Positions 50,385 through 62,461 of a stretch of DNA of 64,000 nt are shown here, piece after piece. The translations under genes were made by a program, and so were the position numbers. The DNA lies in the NCBI RefSeq assembly GCF_000002425.4, contig NC_037258.1:3153003-3217002 (forward strand), in the 5' to 3' direction. The stretch is from Physcomitrium patens (taxonomy: Eukaryota; Streptophyta; Bryopsida; Funariales; Funariaceae). The notes under the pieces are model-generated. The model was not told the origin of the DNA. It ran no database searches and was given only the letters and a program-made list of their open reading frames with translations. Within the stretch, counting starts at the first letter, position 1; every line of letters starts with the position of its first letter.

Positions 50385-52751
50385 TTAGTTAGGATCACAC
50401 AATTCCTTCAGACACCCAAATCGAGTTATAATATTCTCGTATAGAAAAGTAGCCATCATATTGGTATTATCATAGTGAGAAGCAATAGCCTCTGCCCATT
50501 TTGTTACATAGTTTGTGGCGACTAAAATATATCGCTTCTAGCCACGTTTTGACGCTAGTGCGATGGGACCGACAAAATCAATACCCCATTTTTTGAACGG
50601 TGCCTGTTCCAAGATTGGAACTAACGGCATGACAAAAGTGCCCGTGGATCGATCAATTTGTTGAGAGGGATTACAATGACGAATAAATTAGTGTGCATCA
50701 GAAAACATTGTGGGCCACCAATATTCGACCATTAAAGCCTTGCGAGCAGTACTATCTCCTACAAAATGACCACCACAACTATCCAAATAGCAACCTGTGA
50801 GGATCGACTGTACTTCACTTGGAAAGATATAGTAGCGTAAAATGCCATCTTTGCCTTGTTTATACAAAGCATCGTGAATCATTGTGTACTGGGCACTCTT
50901 CAGAATGAGTGGCTTCTTAAGCTTCTCGGTGAAAGTCGGTTGAAAGGTATGGAAGGTCAGAAACTGAATGATTTCACTATACTCAGGGGAAATCACATCC
51001 ACCACAAATAATTCGACGTCAAGAAGAGCATCTAGGATAGGCTCATTGCCGAAAATATTAGACAACCGAGATAAATGATCAGCATTATCATGTTTCTTCC
51101 CAAGTCGTACAACAATGATAAAATTGAACACTTGTAAGAATAAGATCCATCGAGCAATGTGTCCACTCAATTGAGGCTTATTAATCATGTATTTGAGGGC
51201 ATCATGATCCACATAAAAAACAAACGGATATCCAAGCAAATAGTGCCAAAATTTATGAACCGAGTATATCATATCCAACATTTCTCGTTCAGTAGTAGTG
51301 TAATTACGTTCGACAGCCATCAATTATTGACTGGCATAATAGATAAGATGATCCAGATCCTTGTCATCCTTCTGACTTAACACCAATTCAATAGCCACAT
51401 TGGATGCATCAACATACACATGAAAGGACTCCGTCCAATAAGGAGCCTCCAATATTGGTGCAGAGACCAATTTTGACTTCAACGCGTCAAAGGCCACGGT
51501 ACATTCCATGGTCTAGATGGAACTAGTTCCATCTAACGGAGGTTTTTTTAGTAAGTTTGTGAAAGGTTGATAAATAACTACGAATGAACGAATGAATCTT
51601 CAATAATAACTGACATGGCCTACAAATCCACAAACATCGGAGATCGTCTCTGGTCTGGGCAAGTTTATTATATGCTGTACTTTGTCAAGATCCGTAGCAA
51701 TACCACGGCTCGAGACGATATGTTCTAATAATTTACCTGATGGAATACCAAATTGACACTTATCTGAGTTCAATGATATCCCCAACTTAGCGCACTGAGC
51801 CAAACATTTGCTCAAACAATTAAGATGATCTTATTTTGTACTAAATGCACAAAATTCATCTAAAAAAATCTCCATAAATAGCCAGAGATAGTCTTGGAAG
51901 GCCTAAGTCATCACTCTCTGAAACGTGGCTGGAGCATTGCATAACCCAAAAGGCATTACGCGATAAGAAAATATGCCCCAATCCATAGTAAAGGTCATCT
52001 TAAGCTGGTCTTTTTCTGCAATTTGAACTTGATTATATCAGAAAAATCCATTGAGGAACGAATAACATTTGTGATCGACTACGGCGTCCAATATACTATC
52101 TGTGAAAGACAATTGAAAGTAATCCTTCTTAGTGGCCGCATTAAGTTTCCAAAAATCTTAAAAAATGCAAATTTTTCCATTCTTTTTTGGCACCATGATG
52201 ATTGGAGAAACCCACTCGCTATTCAATACCGGATAAATAAAACTAACCGCAAGAAGCTTGTCCAATTCTTCCTTCACCATAAAGGAATATTTAAAATTAA
52301 GACGATATTGCCTTTGTCGTATCGGTTTAGCGTTCTCCTCTAAAATGATATGATGCTCAGAGACGTTAGCGGAAATATCTTTTAAATTAGCATAAGTTCA
52401 AGCAAAAGTGGACTTATGATGCAAGAAAAATTCTGTCCAATAAGTCAACTCCTGGTCCTTAATACCTTTGTAGACCTTAATTATCCATGGCTCTATTGTG
52501 GTTGCCAAGTTAATAGTTTGACATAAAGGTGCAACGATGATGTTCTTTTTCAACCCCCACATTGGTTAAAAATCAGTCAGTAAGTCCAACATATGCAAAG
52601 TACTGAATCCTGTGTTGAGGGCACTAACATGGTACACATCATACTTGGTAACCCAATCAATACTAACATAATCAGATCTTTTCGAATCCATCAGATATAT
52701 CAAGTACTCCTCCGAACCTCTACATTGGTATACCACTCCAAGGTGTTGCGC
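50385..52751 (-). pseudogene. outer Ty3/gypsy pol fragment (RT, RNase H, partial integrase)
   Basis: Read on the minus strand from 52751 down, one frame carries reverse transcriptase (VMPFGL near 51945), the RT connection, RNase H (YVDASN, ERNYTTTEREML) and the integrase zinc-binding region. It then enters the integrase core (WGIDFVGPI near 50580, YVTKWAEA) and stops matching near 50390, just at the second catalytic-Asp region. It therefore lacks the integrase end and the LTR. Several in-frame stops but no frameshift are seen along the whole frame. It continues the fragment at 61606-62461, from which it was separated by the insertion of 52752-61605. Confidence 0.8.
52747..52751. other. target site duplication TGCGC, left
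   Basis: TGCGC directly before the left LTR of the family A element. The identical 5 bases follow its right LTR at 61606-61610, as expected for Ty3/gypsy integration. Confidence 0.9.
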
Positions 52752-53313
52752 TGTCAAGGCAAGAAGTCGATGAAAAAAATAATTCAGACAAGTGAGCCTT
52801 CACTCAAAGAAAGATAATAAAATATAAATAAACAAGTATGTATATTGAAAGAGAAACTGGAATGGCTATTGCAAAAGACTAGAAAACATGAAGATTCTTG
52901 AAACTAGACTAGGAGCAAGAAAGGAGTTGACAAGAGTGAAGAAGGCTTCACTCTTGTCTCTATATATACTATCTAACTAGGGACTACGTGGCGACGTTCT
53001 ATAAGACCTCCAATATGTGTTGACTTTGTAGGACACATGCTTTGACTTACAAGGCAAGTTTTTCTACAAGTGGGCCACATAATTAGCTTGATCTTCAAGC
53101 TAACAACATGTGTGGTACATGGCCAACTTGTTGACCACGTTTCTAATCCAAAAAAGTCAATTAAAGATACCTATGAAGTCAAAATAATGTCTATGAAGCT
53201 TCTAGGAAGCTACTATATTAAATATTATAGAATTAACTTATTTTTACCTACTTTTACTTACTTCCACCTATTTGAATATGTAATGACTAGCTTATATAAG
53301 TATATCCGTGACA
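52752..53313 (-). repeat. family A 3' LTR
   Basis: 562 bp, TG...CA. On the minus strand it begins TGTCACGGA. It is immediately preceded (minus strand) by a purine tract. About 97 percent identical by eye to 61043-61605. Confidence 0.9.
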
Positions 53314-53327
53314 TTACCTCCCCTTCT
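53314..53327 (-). other. polypurine tract of the family A element
   Basis: On the minus strand AGAAGGGGAGGTAA lies directly before the 3' LTR, the usual place of the plus-strand primer. Confidence 0.8.
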
Positions 53328-55568
53328 AGGGATGAGTTCCACGAAGAGCGATCATCATATGTTGACAAAATCTATGATGCGACGAATTATATTTGCCACA
53401 TACTCTGATCTTTCTCTCTTCGAAGATGATTGATAAGGCCTCTCAACCATCAGTAGTGTCCCATACTAGGGCGGGAAGACCATTTAATTACTTGAACATT
53501 ATTGAGGACTTCATAACTTCCTTCAAATAGAACATTTAGAACACCATCAGGAGTTGTTCCTACCTCTAGCAAAATCACCAAACATCGGGAGTCTCTTTCC
53601 AAATTGTGATACCAAACACGTTGTATCTTGCCATCTATTCGAGGAAGAACATGTCATTCTTGAAGATCTTCATCTCGATTGCATCATCTTGAAGATTGTG
53701 ATAATCGTAATGTCTCGTCCGGCAGGTCAACAAATGAAGGCTCTTGAGTCGAATCCGCTGGTTGTTGGTTCTCCATCTCCTGAGTGTCACTACTACAAAA
53801 AAGCTACAAACAAGGATTGAAAGTAGAATGTTATCTTGCTTAGATGTTGTTTCTTTTATAAAGAAGATTTTCATCTTGATTTTGATGGATGTCATCGATG
53901 AAAAGCCTCCACCGCCTTTGCTGTATTTACAAGATTCTTTATTGGCTCCCATGTGTATCTACTAATATCATATCTGCGCCAATGGACAAGATATTCTAAT
54001 TTATTTCGGCGCTGTCTTGAATCTAAGACTTCTTCTACTTCAAACTCTTTATTATTGTCCACTTCTATAAGAGGAGGTGGAGCTTGTTGTCTTCTTGATA
54101 TGTCCACTATCTTATATGGTTCAAAAAGAGACACGTGGAATACTGGATGGATTTTTATTGACTCCGGTAGATGTAAACGATATGCAACTGGATTGATTTG
54201 TGTAGAAATAGAAAATGGTCCAAGTCTTCGATAGTCCAATTTGTCACAAGGACGAGTAGTCTTGATATTGCGACAAAGTAGACACATCTTATCACCTAAG
54301 AAGAATGGTAGTTGTTCCTTTCGATAGACATCCGCATTGATCTTTTGTTCTTCTTGAGCCTCTTTTAACTGTGCCTTCATCGTTGCATGTAGCTCTGATA
54401 AATGAATCACCAAATCTTTTGCAACAGAATTATCAACTTTTAAAAAGTCAAAAGTATCAAGTTGTGGATGATAACCATAATTAGCAAAGAAAGGTGTTTG
54501 TTTTGTAGAAGAATGTACTATGTTATTGTAAGCAAACTCTGCCAATGGCAAAAGAGTTGTCCAATCATCTTGTTGATAATTAATGGTACATCTTAAATAT
54601 TGCTCCAAAACTTGATTAACATGCTTCGTTTGTCCATCAGTTTGAGGATGGAATGCCGAAGATAGTTTTATATCCACTTTAAGAATCTTGAAAAGAATCT
54701 ACCAAAATCTTGATACAAATTGTGTTCGCCTATCTGATATAATATCTTTAGGTAATCCATGATAGCGATAGATATTGTCAAGAAAGAGCTTAGCTGTTTC
54801 TTTACCTGTGATAGATTTTGTACATGGTACAAAATGTGCCATCTTGGTAAAATGATCTACTATTACAAATATAAAATCAGAAGAACTTGAGATTAGAAGA
54901 TCCGTAATAAAGTCCATAGAAACAGAAGACCATGGTTGCTTTGGAATGGATAATGGTTGAAGAAGTCAAAAAGGTTGATGACGAGGAGTTTTTGATCTTG
55001 AGCAAACATCACATGATTGTACAAAATCTTTGATTGCCTTCCACATTTGAGGCCACCAAAAATCCCTAGATATGAGCTCCAAAGTCTTATTATATCTAAA
55101 ATATCCTGCTCCTGGAAAGTCGTGACAAGCTTGAAGAATACGTAAACGTGCTTCTCTTTCTGGAACATATAGGCGTCCTTCAAAATAGTGTAGGTTGTTC
55201 TTGAATTCAAATTTAGAGGGATCATGAGATTTAGAAGAATTATTCTTGATATCATGAACAAGAAGGTCTGAAGACATACTTAACTAGACTTCCTTAAGAA
55301 AAGTTAAATCAACATGCAATGTTGATTTTATTACTCAAAGATGAAATTGCTCCGGCTTCAAGAGAACTATTCTTTGTTGCTCAAAAGTTGTATTTTCTTC
55401 TTTAGTTGCAAGATAAGAACGTCTAGACAAGGCATCGGACAAAACTTATTGTTTTCCTGGCCGATAAGTGATGATGAACTCGAATCTTCATAAAGACATG
55501 TTCCAATGAGCTTGACAATGATTTAATACGCGTACTGACATAAAATACTCGAGGTTCTTGTGATCCGT

Positions 55569-56886
55569 TGTCGTAGTGTAAATACTTATAATATGTAAAA
55601 ATTAGTTAGAATACATTAAATGTTAATAAATCTAAATGTATGTTAGAGTGGATAATAGATTAAATTAAAAAGATTTGGTATAAAAAAATAAAAATAAAAA
55701 CTTTTTTTTGTTTTCCTTACTTAGTTTGATTATAGTATATAAAAGTTATAGAACCTTAATATTAAGTATGAAGCCTTGAGAGGAGATAGGGGCCTAAAGA
55801 TGAAGATTTAAACTAATGGGAGGTTAATTGGGAGGGATGAAACCAAGGCATGGTTGGATGAAGGTAGAAATAAGGATCTTCGTCTCCATTGGTCGAAATC
55901 CATGCCCAATGGGCTTTTAGGAGGCTGCCTACGACCTTGATAAAGGTTTCGGCGACTTCAAAGAGGCAATTAGGATATCAGAGGCAAGGATTGTGAAGTT
56001 TAGGGTTTTAACTACAATTTTTGTGAAAATTTTATAGGATTTGGAGTTAGGATGAATAAGTTATAGCCGTTTGAAGTTAAGGTGTCAATTTGAGACCTAC
56101 TGTTACTCTTTTGAGTTTAAGAGGAGTCTTACGGAAGCTTTTGGAAATCGGATGGTGCGGCTGGAAGGGCAACTTCAAGGCATACATCTTTTGTGATGAA
56201 AAGTTTGCATTTGGAGTTTATGTGAAGGAGTTATAGGGAGTTAAAGACAGCGCATTCAAATCATTTGGAGTTTATGTGAAGGAGTTATAGGGAGTTAAAG
56301 ACAGCGCATTCAAATCAAAGGCAGTAAGTGAGCGGTTTTGTTCAAAGTAGTATTAGGAGTCATAACTTAAGTTTTCGAACGAAATTTTGGCTCAAACTTT
56401 AGGAGAATGTAAAAATTTGTGTTAAAAAGCTATCTATATAAGTTTCGTGGCATTTGGACTTATGGTTTGTGAGATATGAAGAAAATTGTGCGTAGGTATA
56501 TAAAGATTAGGGTTTGAAGCGACTGTTAAGGTTTTGAAGATATCTCAAGATCCGCGACGAATTTGCGGTTGAAATTTGTTGTACAAATTAAGAGCAACAT
56601 ATAAGTACTTTATATAAATTTCGATCTTGTTTGGACGGTTGGATCAAGAGTTATGAGGTGTTGAGATTCGGAAGAATTTCCATACAAGGATATACAAGGT
56701 TTTAGAGTACTTCTACCATATTTTGGATGTTATTGGTTATTTAAGACTTAAGTATTTGGTGTAATTGTCCCAAAAGGAGAACTTATATATATAAAATTAG
56801 GGTTTCTTTATTTTAAGCTTGATTGAGCAATTAGTGACAGCCAAAAGCCCAGGACTTTCTTGAAGCAAAACCTCTCTACCCCGACA
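55569..56886 (+). mobile_element. solo LTR, family B, inside RNase H
   Basis: 1318 bp, TGTCG...CGACA ends, flanked by CCGT (55565-55568) and CCAT (56887-56890). Dropping it and one duplication rejoins the RNase H frame in phase across the conserved YTDHKN region. Its start resembles the family B copies at 384 and at 60100 (minus): tgtcgtagtgtaa followed by a tat/aaaa pattern. No internal region is present. Confidence 0.75.
56208..56315 (+). repeat. 54-bp tandem duplication
   Basis: 56208-56261 and 56262-56315 are exact or near-exact copies, each carrying gtgaaggagttataggga. It lies inside the solo LTR 55569-56886 and is absent from the other family B LTRs, so it arose after or shortly before insertion. 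Confidence 0.9.
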
Positions 56887-58969
56887 CCATATACACGGTG
56901 ACTGGACTGGAAGCGCCTTCTAGATAATGACGCCATTCTTAAAAAGAATCCATGATTACAAGAAGTTCTTTATCGTGGATCTCATAATTGATTTCTGCTG
57001 CTAAGAATTTTCTTGAATGAAAGGCAACTAGATGAAGTTTGTCATATGTTCCCATTTGTGATAAAACCGCACCCAGAGCAAAGTCTGATGCATCTGTTTC
57101 CATAAAGAATGCTTTGGAAAAATCAATACGATACAAGATTGGTGCAAAAACAAACGTTGTCTTCAAAGATTCAAAAACAACTTCCACTTCTTGATTCCAC
57201 TGAAGTTTGTCTTTATAAGTCAAACGTGTAAGTGGAGCTACAACTCGAGAGAAGTCCTTTATGATGATTCGATAGTAGTTGGAAAATCCCAAAAAATATT
57301 GGACATCTCTTACCGTTTATGGGATCTTCCAATCTATAATAGTTTGAACTTTCTTAGGATCCATCATAAGTCCATCATTTGAAATGATGTAACCTAAGAA
57401 ATTGACTTGAGTAGTGTAGAATACACACTTTTCTATCTTAGCATAGAGTCTTATATCTCTTAATTTTTGTAACACATGATGAACATGAAGTTCATATTCT
57501 TTTAGATTCTTAGATTAGATCAAGATGTCGTCTAGATAACAGACCATAAAATCGTCCAAAAACTCTAAAAAAATATCATTTATTAGATGTTGAAAAATTG
57601 CTGGTACATTTGTAAGTCCAAAAGGCATGACGTTGTATTCAAAATGTCCATACCTAGTTTGAAACGTAGTCTTCCATTCATCCCCTTCTTTGATGCGTAC
57701 TAGATTGTATGCTCTCCGGAGATCTATTTTTGTATAAATCTTAGCTTGATTCAATTGATCAAGAAGTCCAGATATTAAAAGTAGTGGATACCTGTTCTTG
57801 ATAGTAATCTTGTTGAGTCCTCAATAATCAATACACATCCGCAATGATCCATCTTTTTTCTTCACAAATAGAATTGAAGCTCCTACCGGAAATTTACAGT
57901 GGCGTATGAAATTCTTGGCTAGATTTTCTTCAATATACTCCTTGAGTTCGGTCAACTCATTTTGTGATAAATTGTAGATTGGTCCGAATGGCGGTTGTGC
58001 TCTTTCTTGAAGGTCAATTGAGCAATCATAGGGACGATGTTTCGGGAGTGTATCCGCATTCTTTTTTTCGAATACATCTTGAAATTCTTGATATTGGCTG
58101 GGAATGCCACTGGAAGTCTTTTCACCAGTAGAAACAGGTGTGGCATAAATAATATATGGTGATTCTTTCATAGCAGCATGCAAGAAAGCTTTTGCACCTA
58201 TAAATACGGGTTTAATTGAACTGGACTTATGACTCTCTACTTAATTAACTACACTATTATTTATACTTTTAAAGAAAGTAAGAGTTCGGAAAATCCAATC
58301 TATTTGAGGGTTGTATTTTTTTAAGCATGATAAATCTAAAATGACTGGATTAGAGAAAGATCTAATGATATTAAATACTACAAAATTATTATGACCATTG
58401 ATTATTACTTCTATAGGAAGGGTTTCATGAGTAATATCTCCAGAAGACAATGGACGACCATCTATGACTTGTACATGAACAGGTTTAGTTTTCTTTACTA
58501 AAGATATGCCATGTCTTTTAGTAAATTCTTCATCTAAAAAACACGCTAAGGCTCTTGAATCTAATAAGGCAAAGACTTTGTAATGTTTAGGTCCTAAAAT
58601 AATATTTAATGTAAAACAAGGAGAGGGCTCTGAGGAGAGAATAGGACCTTTACTAAATGTTATACAAGGTTCCAACCGCACGGTTCCTATTGTAGCTGGA
58701 CAAATTCATTTTCTAACATATTGTCTTCTTTCACAGCCATACTCCTCATTTTGTGATTGCGTTGTTTCTTTGGACAATGTTGAGCAGTGTGCTTTGGTTC
58801 TGCACAATATAAACATAATCCTTCTTGACGACGACAAGTCTTTTTTTACTCAGTAAGAGGTTTGAAACGTACTGCATTAATTTGCATATCCTCTACTTCC
58901 GAATGTATGTGTTGAAGAGGTGTTGGTGTTGCCATTGAATTATAGTAACGTTGAGGTCTTCTTGTACGA

Positions 58970-60100
58970 TGTCGTAATGTGTGAAGTCTTGCTTGAGAAT
59001 GTTCCAAGCACCTAGCTGTAGAAGGAAGAATAGAAATTGCGATAACAAAATCCTAATTCTAATAGAATACTAATAATTTTCTAATTAGACTATAATAATG
59101 GTAAATAAACATAATCAAATTCAAAACAACTCAAAGAAATTTCAAACAAACAATAAAATTCTTAAAGAAATATTAGAATGTTTACAAATATTATTCAAAT
59201 ATATGTCAATTCGACCTTAATTTAATTCTAGTTAAAATCCTATTCAATTACACTCAAACTTTAGACCAAACCTAATTAAATCTTAAACCCTAATAATTCC
59301 TAAACCCTAAGTCAAATCCTAAACAAACCTTAAATTAAATCCTATTTCAAATCCTAAATCTTAAACCAAACCCTAAATCAAACCCTAAACCAAACCTTAA
59401 TCCAACCCTAAATTCTAATCCAAACCCTAAATTCTAAACCAAACTTTAAATCAAATCCTAACCAAATCCTAATCCAAACCCTAAATCAAACCCTAATCAA
59501 ATCTTAAATCCTAATCCAATACCTAATCCAATCCTAAATCCTAATCTAAATCCTAAATTCTAAACCAAACCTTAAATCAAATCCTAACGAAACCCTAATC
59601 CAAACCCTAAATCAAACCTTAATCCAAACCCTAATCAAATCCTAAATCCTATTCTAAATCCTAATCCAAACCCTAATCCAAACTTAAACCCTAATACAAA
59701 TCTTCTCTTAAATCCCACTCTTCGATCTACCAAAGAGTCCTAAAGTCATCAACGAGACTCGGTTTTGTGCCTTAGGGTCTGATTTCGACCCTGGTTCATA
59801 ACCGGCTCTCTCCGGGTATCAAAATCTAGTTTTTTTAAGTAATTTTTACTATAATTTACTATTAACTTCCTCCCCAAGATGTTTATATCATTTTTTTTTC
59901 TAATCTATCTTATTTTGCCTTATTTTTGGCTCTACAAAGTAAGTAGAAGTCACCTTTCTAAAAAGATAGCATTACTACTAAAAGTTTTACTACCTTCTTA
60001 TCTTTTATCCATATTTTTCTACTTTTTATTTTAACTTGGTTCTTCTATAATAAGATCCATGTTATCATATTTTACTATATAATCGTGTTACAACACGACA
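58970..60100 (-). mobile_element. solo LTR, family B, inside gag
   Basis: 1131 bp. On the minus strand it starts TGTCGTGTTGTAACACG and ends TTACGACA. Flanks on that strand are CCGT before and TCGT after. Its first 30 bases match the LTR starting at 63741 (minus), and its last 50 match the end of that LTR at 62462, including a cttctacagc.ag motif. Gag resumes in frame on the other side. It carries a long CCCTAA-rich tract that is listed separately. Confidence 0.8.
59240..59710 (+). repeat. degenerate telomere-like CCCTAA minisatellite
   Basis: About 470 bases built almost entirely of AAACCCTAA, AAATCCTAA and AAACCTTAA type units with irregular spacing. Related to the plant telomere repeat CCCTAAA but not a perfect heptamer array. 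It lies wholly inside the solo LTR 58970-60100, so it is part of that LTR copy and not a chromosome end. Confidence 0.85.
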
Positions 60101-61010
60101 ACGGTTCTCAGATCGGAATTCAAAAAGGCGATTATCGCACTTCACAGCAAAGTCAATTGCTTGACTCAATGTTTGAGGATTAGGTAAGTTGACCATTAAT
60201 TTTTTTACATCATATTGTAATCCATAGAAAAATTGGCTAATAAGTGCAGCATCATCTAACTTGAAATCAGTTGCAAGTTGTCGAAATTGTGAAGCATACA
60301 ACGTTACTAATCGATTGCCTTGTCGTAAAATACGGATCTTATTGGTTGCAACACGAATTGCATCATGTTCTCCATACATGGATCAAAACTCTACCAGAAA
60401 AGCCTCTAGATTATCTAATATTAGATCTCGTCGTTCAAGAAAAGATGAAAACCATGATAGTGCTGAACTTGAAAGAAGCGTACCAATGAATCTAACTTGT
60501 GATCCTCGAGTTGGGTAGCTTTGGGGTTGAAGTTCAATCACAAGTTGCACTTGATTGATAAATCCTCGAAACTTAGATCTAGTGCCATCAAACTTCTCGA
60601 GTAGGACAATTCTTGATTCTCTAACACTTGAAGGGCATTCCACCATAGGAAAAAGGACCTGGTTTGGTGCAGATGTTGAAGCAGCTCCAACCATTTCTAT
60701 ATCTTCACTTCTTGCCAATCTTGTTGCTCCTTGAGGTGGTAAATTGAGTTGATGCATCGCAAGCATTAACTCCCTCAATTGCTCTTGCATTTGTGCCATT
60801 GCATTCTTCATTTCAACAAGTTCTGCCATGATAACACTTAGAAAAGAGAAGATGTCTGATATCGCTCAAGACAAATAGAAGAGAGGACTTGAGAACAAAG
60901 AAAATACTAAGGACAATATCAGTTTAAAAGAGGGTAATCCACAACTTCTAATATGCTTATATCTTATCAAGAAAAAAAGAGTAATCCACTCTTAATCAAG
61001 ATTAGACAAA

Positions 61011-61022
61011 GCTCTGATATTG
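61011..61022 (-). other. possible primer binding site
   Basis: On the minus strand an AATATCAGAGC motif follows the 5' LTR by about 20 bases. It matches the TATCAGAGC core of the site complementary to initiator methionine tRNA, with the first bases changed. The distance from the LTR is larger than usual. Confidence 0.45.
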
Positions 61023-61042
61023 TAGGTGTACTCTTATCAATC

Positions 61043-61605
61043 TGTCAAGGACAAGAACTCGATATAAAAAAAAATTCAGACAAGTGAGCCTTCACTCAAA
61101 GAAAGATAATAAAATATAAATAAACAAGTATGTATATTGAAAGAGAAACTGGAATGGCTATTGCAAAAGACTAGAAAACATGAAGATTCTTGAAACTAGA
61201 CTAGGAGCAAGAAAGGAGTTGACAAGAGTGAAGAAGGCTTCACTCTTGTCTCTATATATACTATCTAACTAGGGACTACGTGGCGACGTTCTATAAGACC
61301 TCCAATATGTGTTGACTTTGTAGGACACATGCCTTGACTTACAAGGCAAGTTTTTCTATGTGTGGGCCACATAATTAGCTTGATCTTCAAGCTAACAACA
61401 TGTGTGGTACATGGCCAACTTGTTGACCACGTTTCTAATCCAAAAAAATCAATTATAGATACCTATGAAGTCAAAGTAATATCTATGAAGCTTCTAGGAA
61501 GCTACTATATTAAATACTATAGAATTAACTTACTTTTACCTACTTTTACTTACTTCCACCTATTTGAATATGTAATGACTAGCTTATATAAGTATGTCCG
61601 TGACA
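61043..61605 (-). repeat. family A 5' LTR
   Basis: 563 bp, TG...CA, partner of 52752-53313. Both contain the gcttcactcttgtctctatatatac stretch, in which a TATA-like ctatatata motif could be the promoter on the plus-strand complement. Confidence 0.9.
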
Positions 61606-61610
61606 TGCGC
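61606..61610. other. target site duplication TGCGC, right
   Basis: Identical to 52747-52751. With the inserted element and one copy removed (8859 bases, a multiple of three), the outer polyprotein frame continues without a shift. Confidence 0.9.
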
Positions 61611-62461
61611 TGCCTCTACAGGTGCCTCCGTAATCGATGTGACTGCATCATTATCAGAGCTAAGCTCATTGTCCGACGTCAATTTTGATGCTGGCAATTG
61701 AGACTCATTGTGATAGCGTATTAGGTACATTTGTAATACCATTTTGTCGCCGTCCTTGCCAATTGTCAAAGTACCCAAACCCCAATTGTTCTTGGCCTTT
61801 GCTTGATAAAGCCAAGGTCATTCCAATAAAATTGGATACGTTAAAGTCGAACGTTGTAGTTGAAAGACGATATAGTCAATTACATATGCAATACCAGTAA
61901 TTGTAGTTTGAACACTCCATAAAATATCCATTGATTTAACCTAGCTATGATCTGCCATCCATAATACCAATGTTGTGGATATTAAGTGTTCCAAATCTAA
62001 AGCATCCATTGTATCAACGTTCATTAAATTGACACTGGAACTACCATCCACTTGAATACTAGTGATCATGACATCGTCAATCGAAACATCGATGGTTGGT
62101 GCACTTGGGTCAAGGTTCAAACTAACTTCACATACTTTTTTATTATGTTGCGAATGCCGTGTTAGCGATGAATTCAATATTGAACTCTAGTGCGACACTC
62201 TAGTGCAATCGCTAGAAGTTGCTTCATAAAAATAGAAGGCCGAATAGCATTTTGATCCTTCAATATGTCATAGGGTTCCATATTTAAGGTAATGCCCAAT
62301 GCCCTCTTTTTTTTTATTGGGTGGAGTTTAACTCCTTGAGTTAAGATATTCTTCCGCCCTAGATTCGAAATTGGAATAGCAGATGGATTTTCCTTAGAAT
62401 TCACGCCTTTGAAAGGATCTTTCAATGAAAAGGACGTTTCTCGAAACGGCATAGAGAACGG
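61606..62461 (-). pseudogene. outer Ty3/gypsy fragment, protease region
   Basis: Minus-strand frames 62452-62174 and 62177-61606 encode a region with an aspartic-protease-like stretch (VSIDDVMITSIQVDGSSSVNLM; the expected D-S/T-G is D-G-S). It joins in frame with the pol fragment at 52751. Its right end is cut at 62461 by the LTR of another element, so gag and the 5' LTR are outside the window or lost. Contains an in-frame stop and a small overlap or shift near 62174. Confidence 0.7.

Larger units (their letters stand above)
53892..58681 (-). pseudogene. family A pol: protease, RT, RNase H, integrase, chromodomain
   Basis: One reading frame runs from 58681 to 53892 once the solo LTR 55569-56886 plus one 4-bp duplication is left out; the distances are exact multiples of three. 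Protease: LLDSRA near 58560, with Arg in place of the Gly of [13 protein letters not shown] and CYLDD (near 57530). RNase H: ETDASDFALG near 57095 and DHKNLEYF on the far side of the solo LTR. Integrase: CDVC of the zinc-binding region, then DFITDL, ISDRRTQF and NQVLE as the D, D, E positions. A chromodomain (LEYLVHWRRY, YTWEP) ends the frame. Stops interrupt it at several places, including the RNase H and two integrase sites. The frame is -1 relative to gag. Non-functional. Confidence 0.85.
58687..60829 (-). pseudogene. family A gag, split by a solo LTR
   Basis: Minus-strand ATG at 60829. The capsid-like part runs to about 60101, where a solo LTR interrupts it; it then resumes at 58965 in the same frame after one target duplication is left out. 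A zinc knuckle C-x2-C-x4-H-x4-C (CLYC...H...C) lies near 58760-58810, and the frame ends at TAG 58689-58687. It also carries an in-frame stop at 60383-60385 and another shortly before the zinc knuckle. The role in a live element would be particle assembly; this copy cannot make a full protein. Confidence 0.8.
52752..61605 (-). mobile_element. complete family A Ty3/gypsy chromovirus-type retrotransposon, dead
   Basis: An 8854-bp insertion bounded by two LTRs (52752-53313 and 61043-61605), each TG...CA, and by identical TGCGC duplications. It is coded on the minus strand: gag, protease, RT, RNase H, integrase and a C-terminal chromodomain, which places it with plant chromoviruses. Two family B solo LTRs lie inside (55569-56886 in the RNase H region, 58970-60100 in gag). 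Without them the element is about 6.4 kb. The coding region is closed by several stop codons. The LTRs differ at roughly a dozen or more sites, mostly transitions, so the insertion is not recent. Confidence 0.9.

Noticed and set aside
59240-59710. Possible chromosome end or ancient telomere fusion
   Set aside because: The CCCTAA tract is irregular and lies wholly inside a solo LTR with its own ends and flanking duplication.
59017-60100. Earlier choice of the solo LTR end at the ctgtagaagg motif (59017)
   Set aside because: Homology with the LTR at 62462-63741 continues beyond it to TACGACA, which gives a matching inverted terminus, a 4-bp duplication and an in-frame gag.
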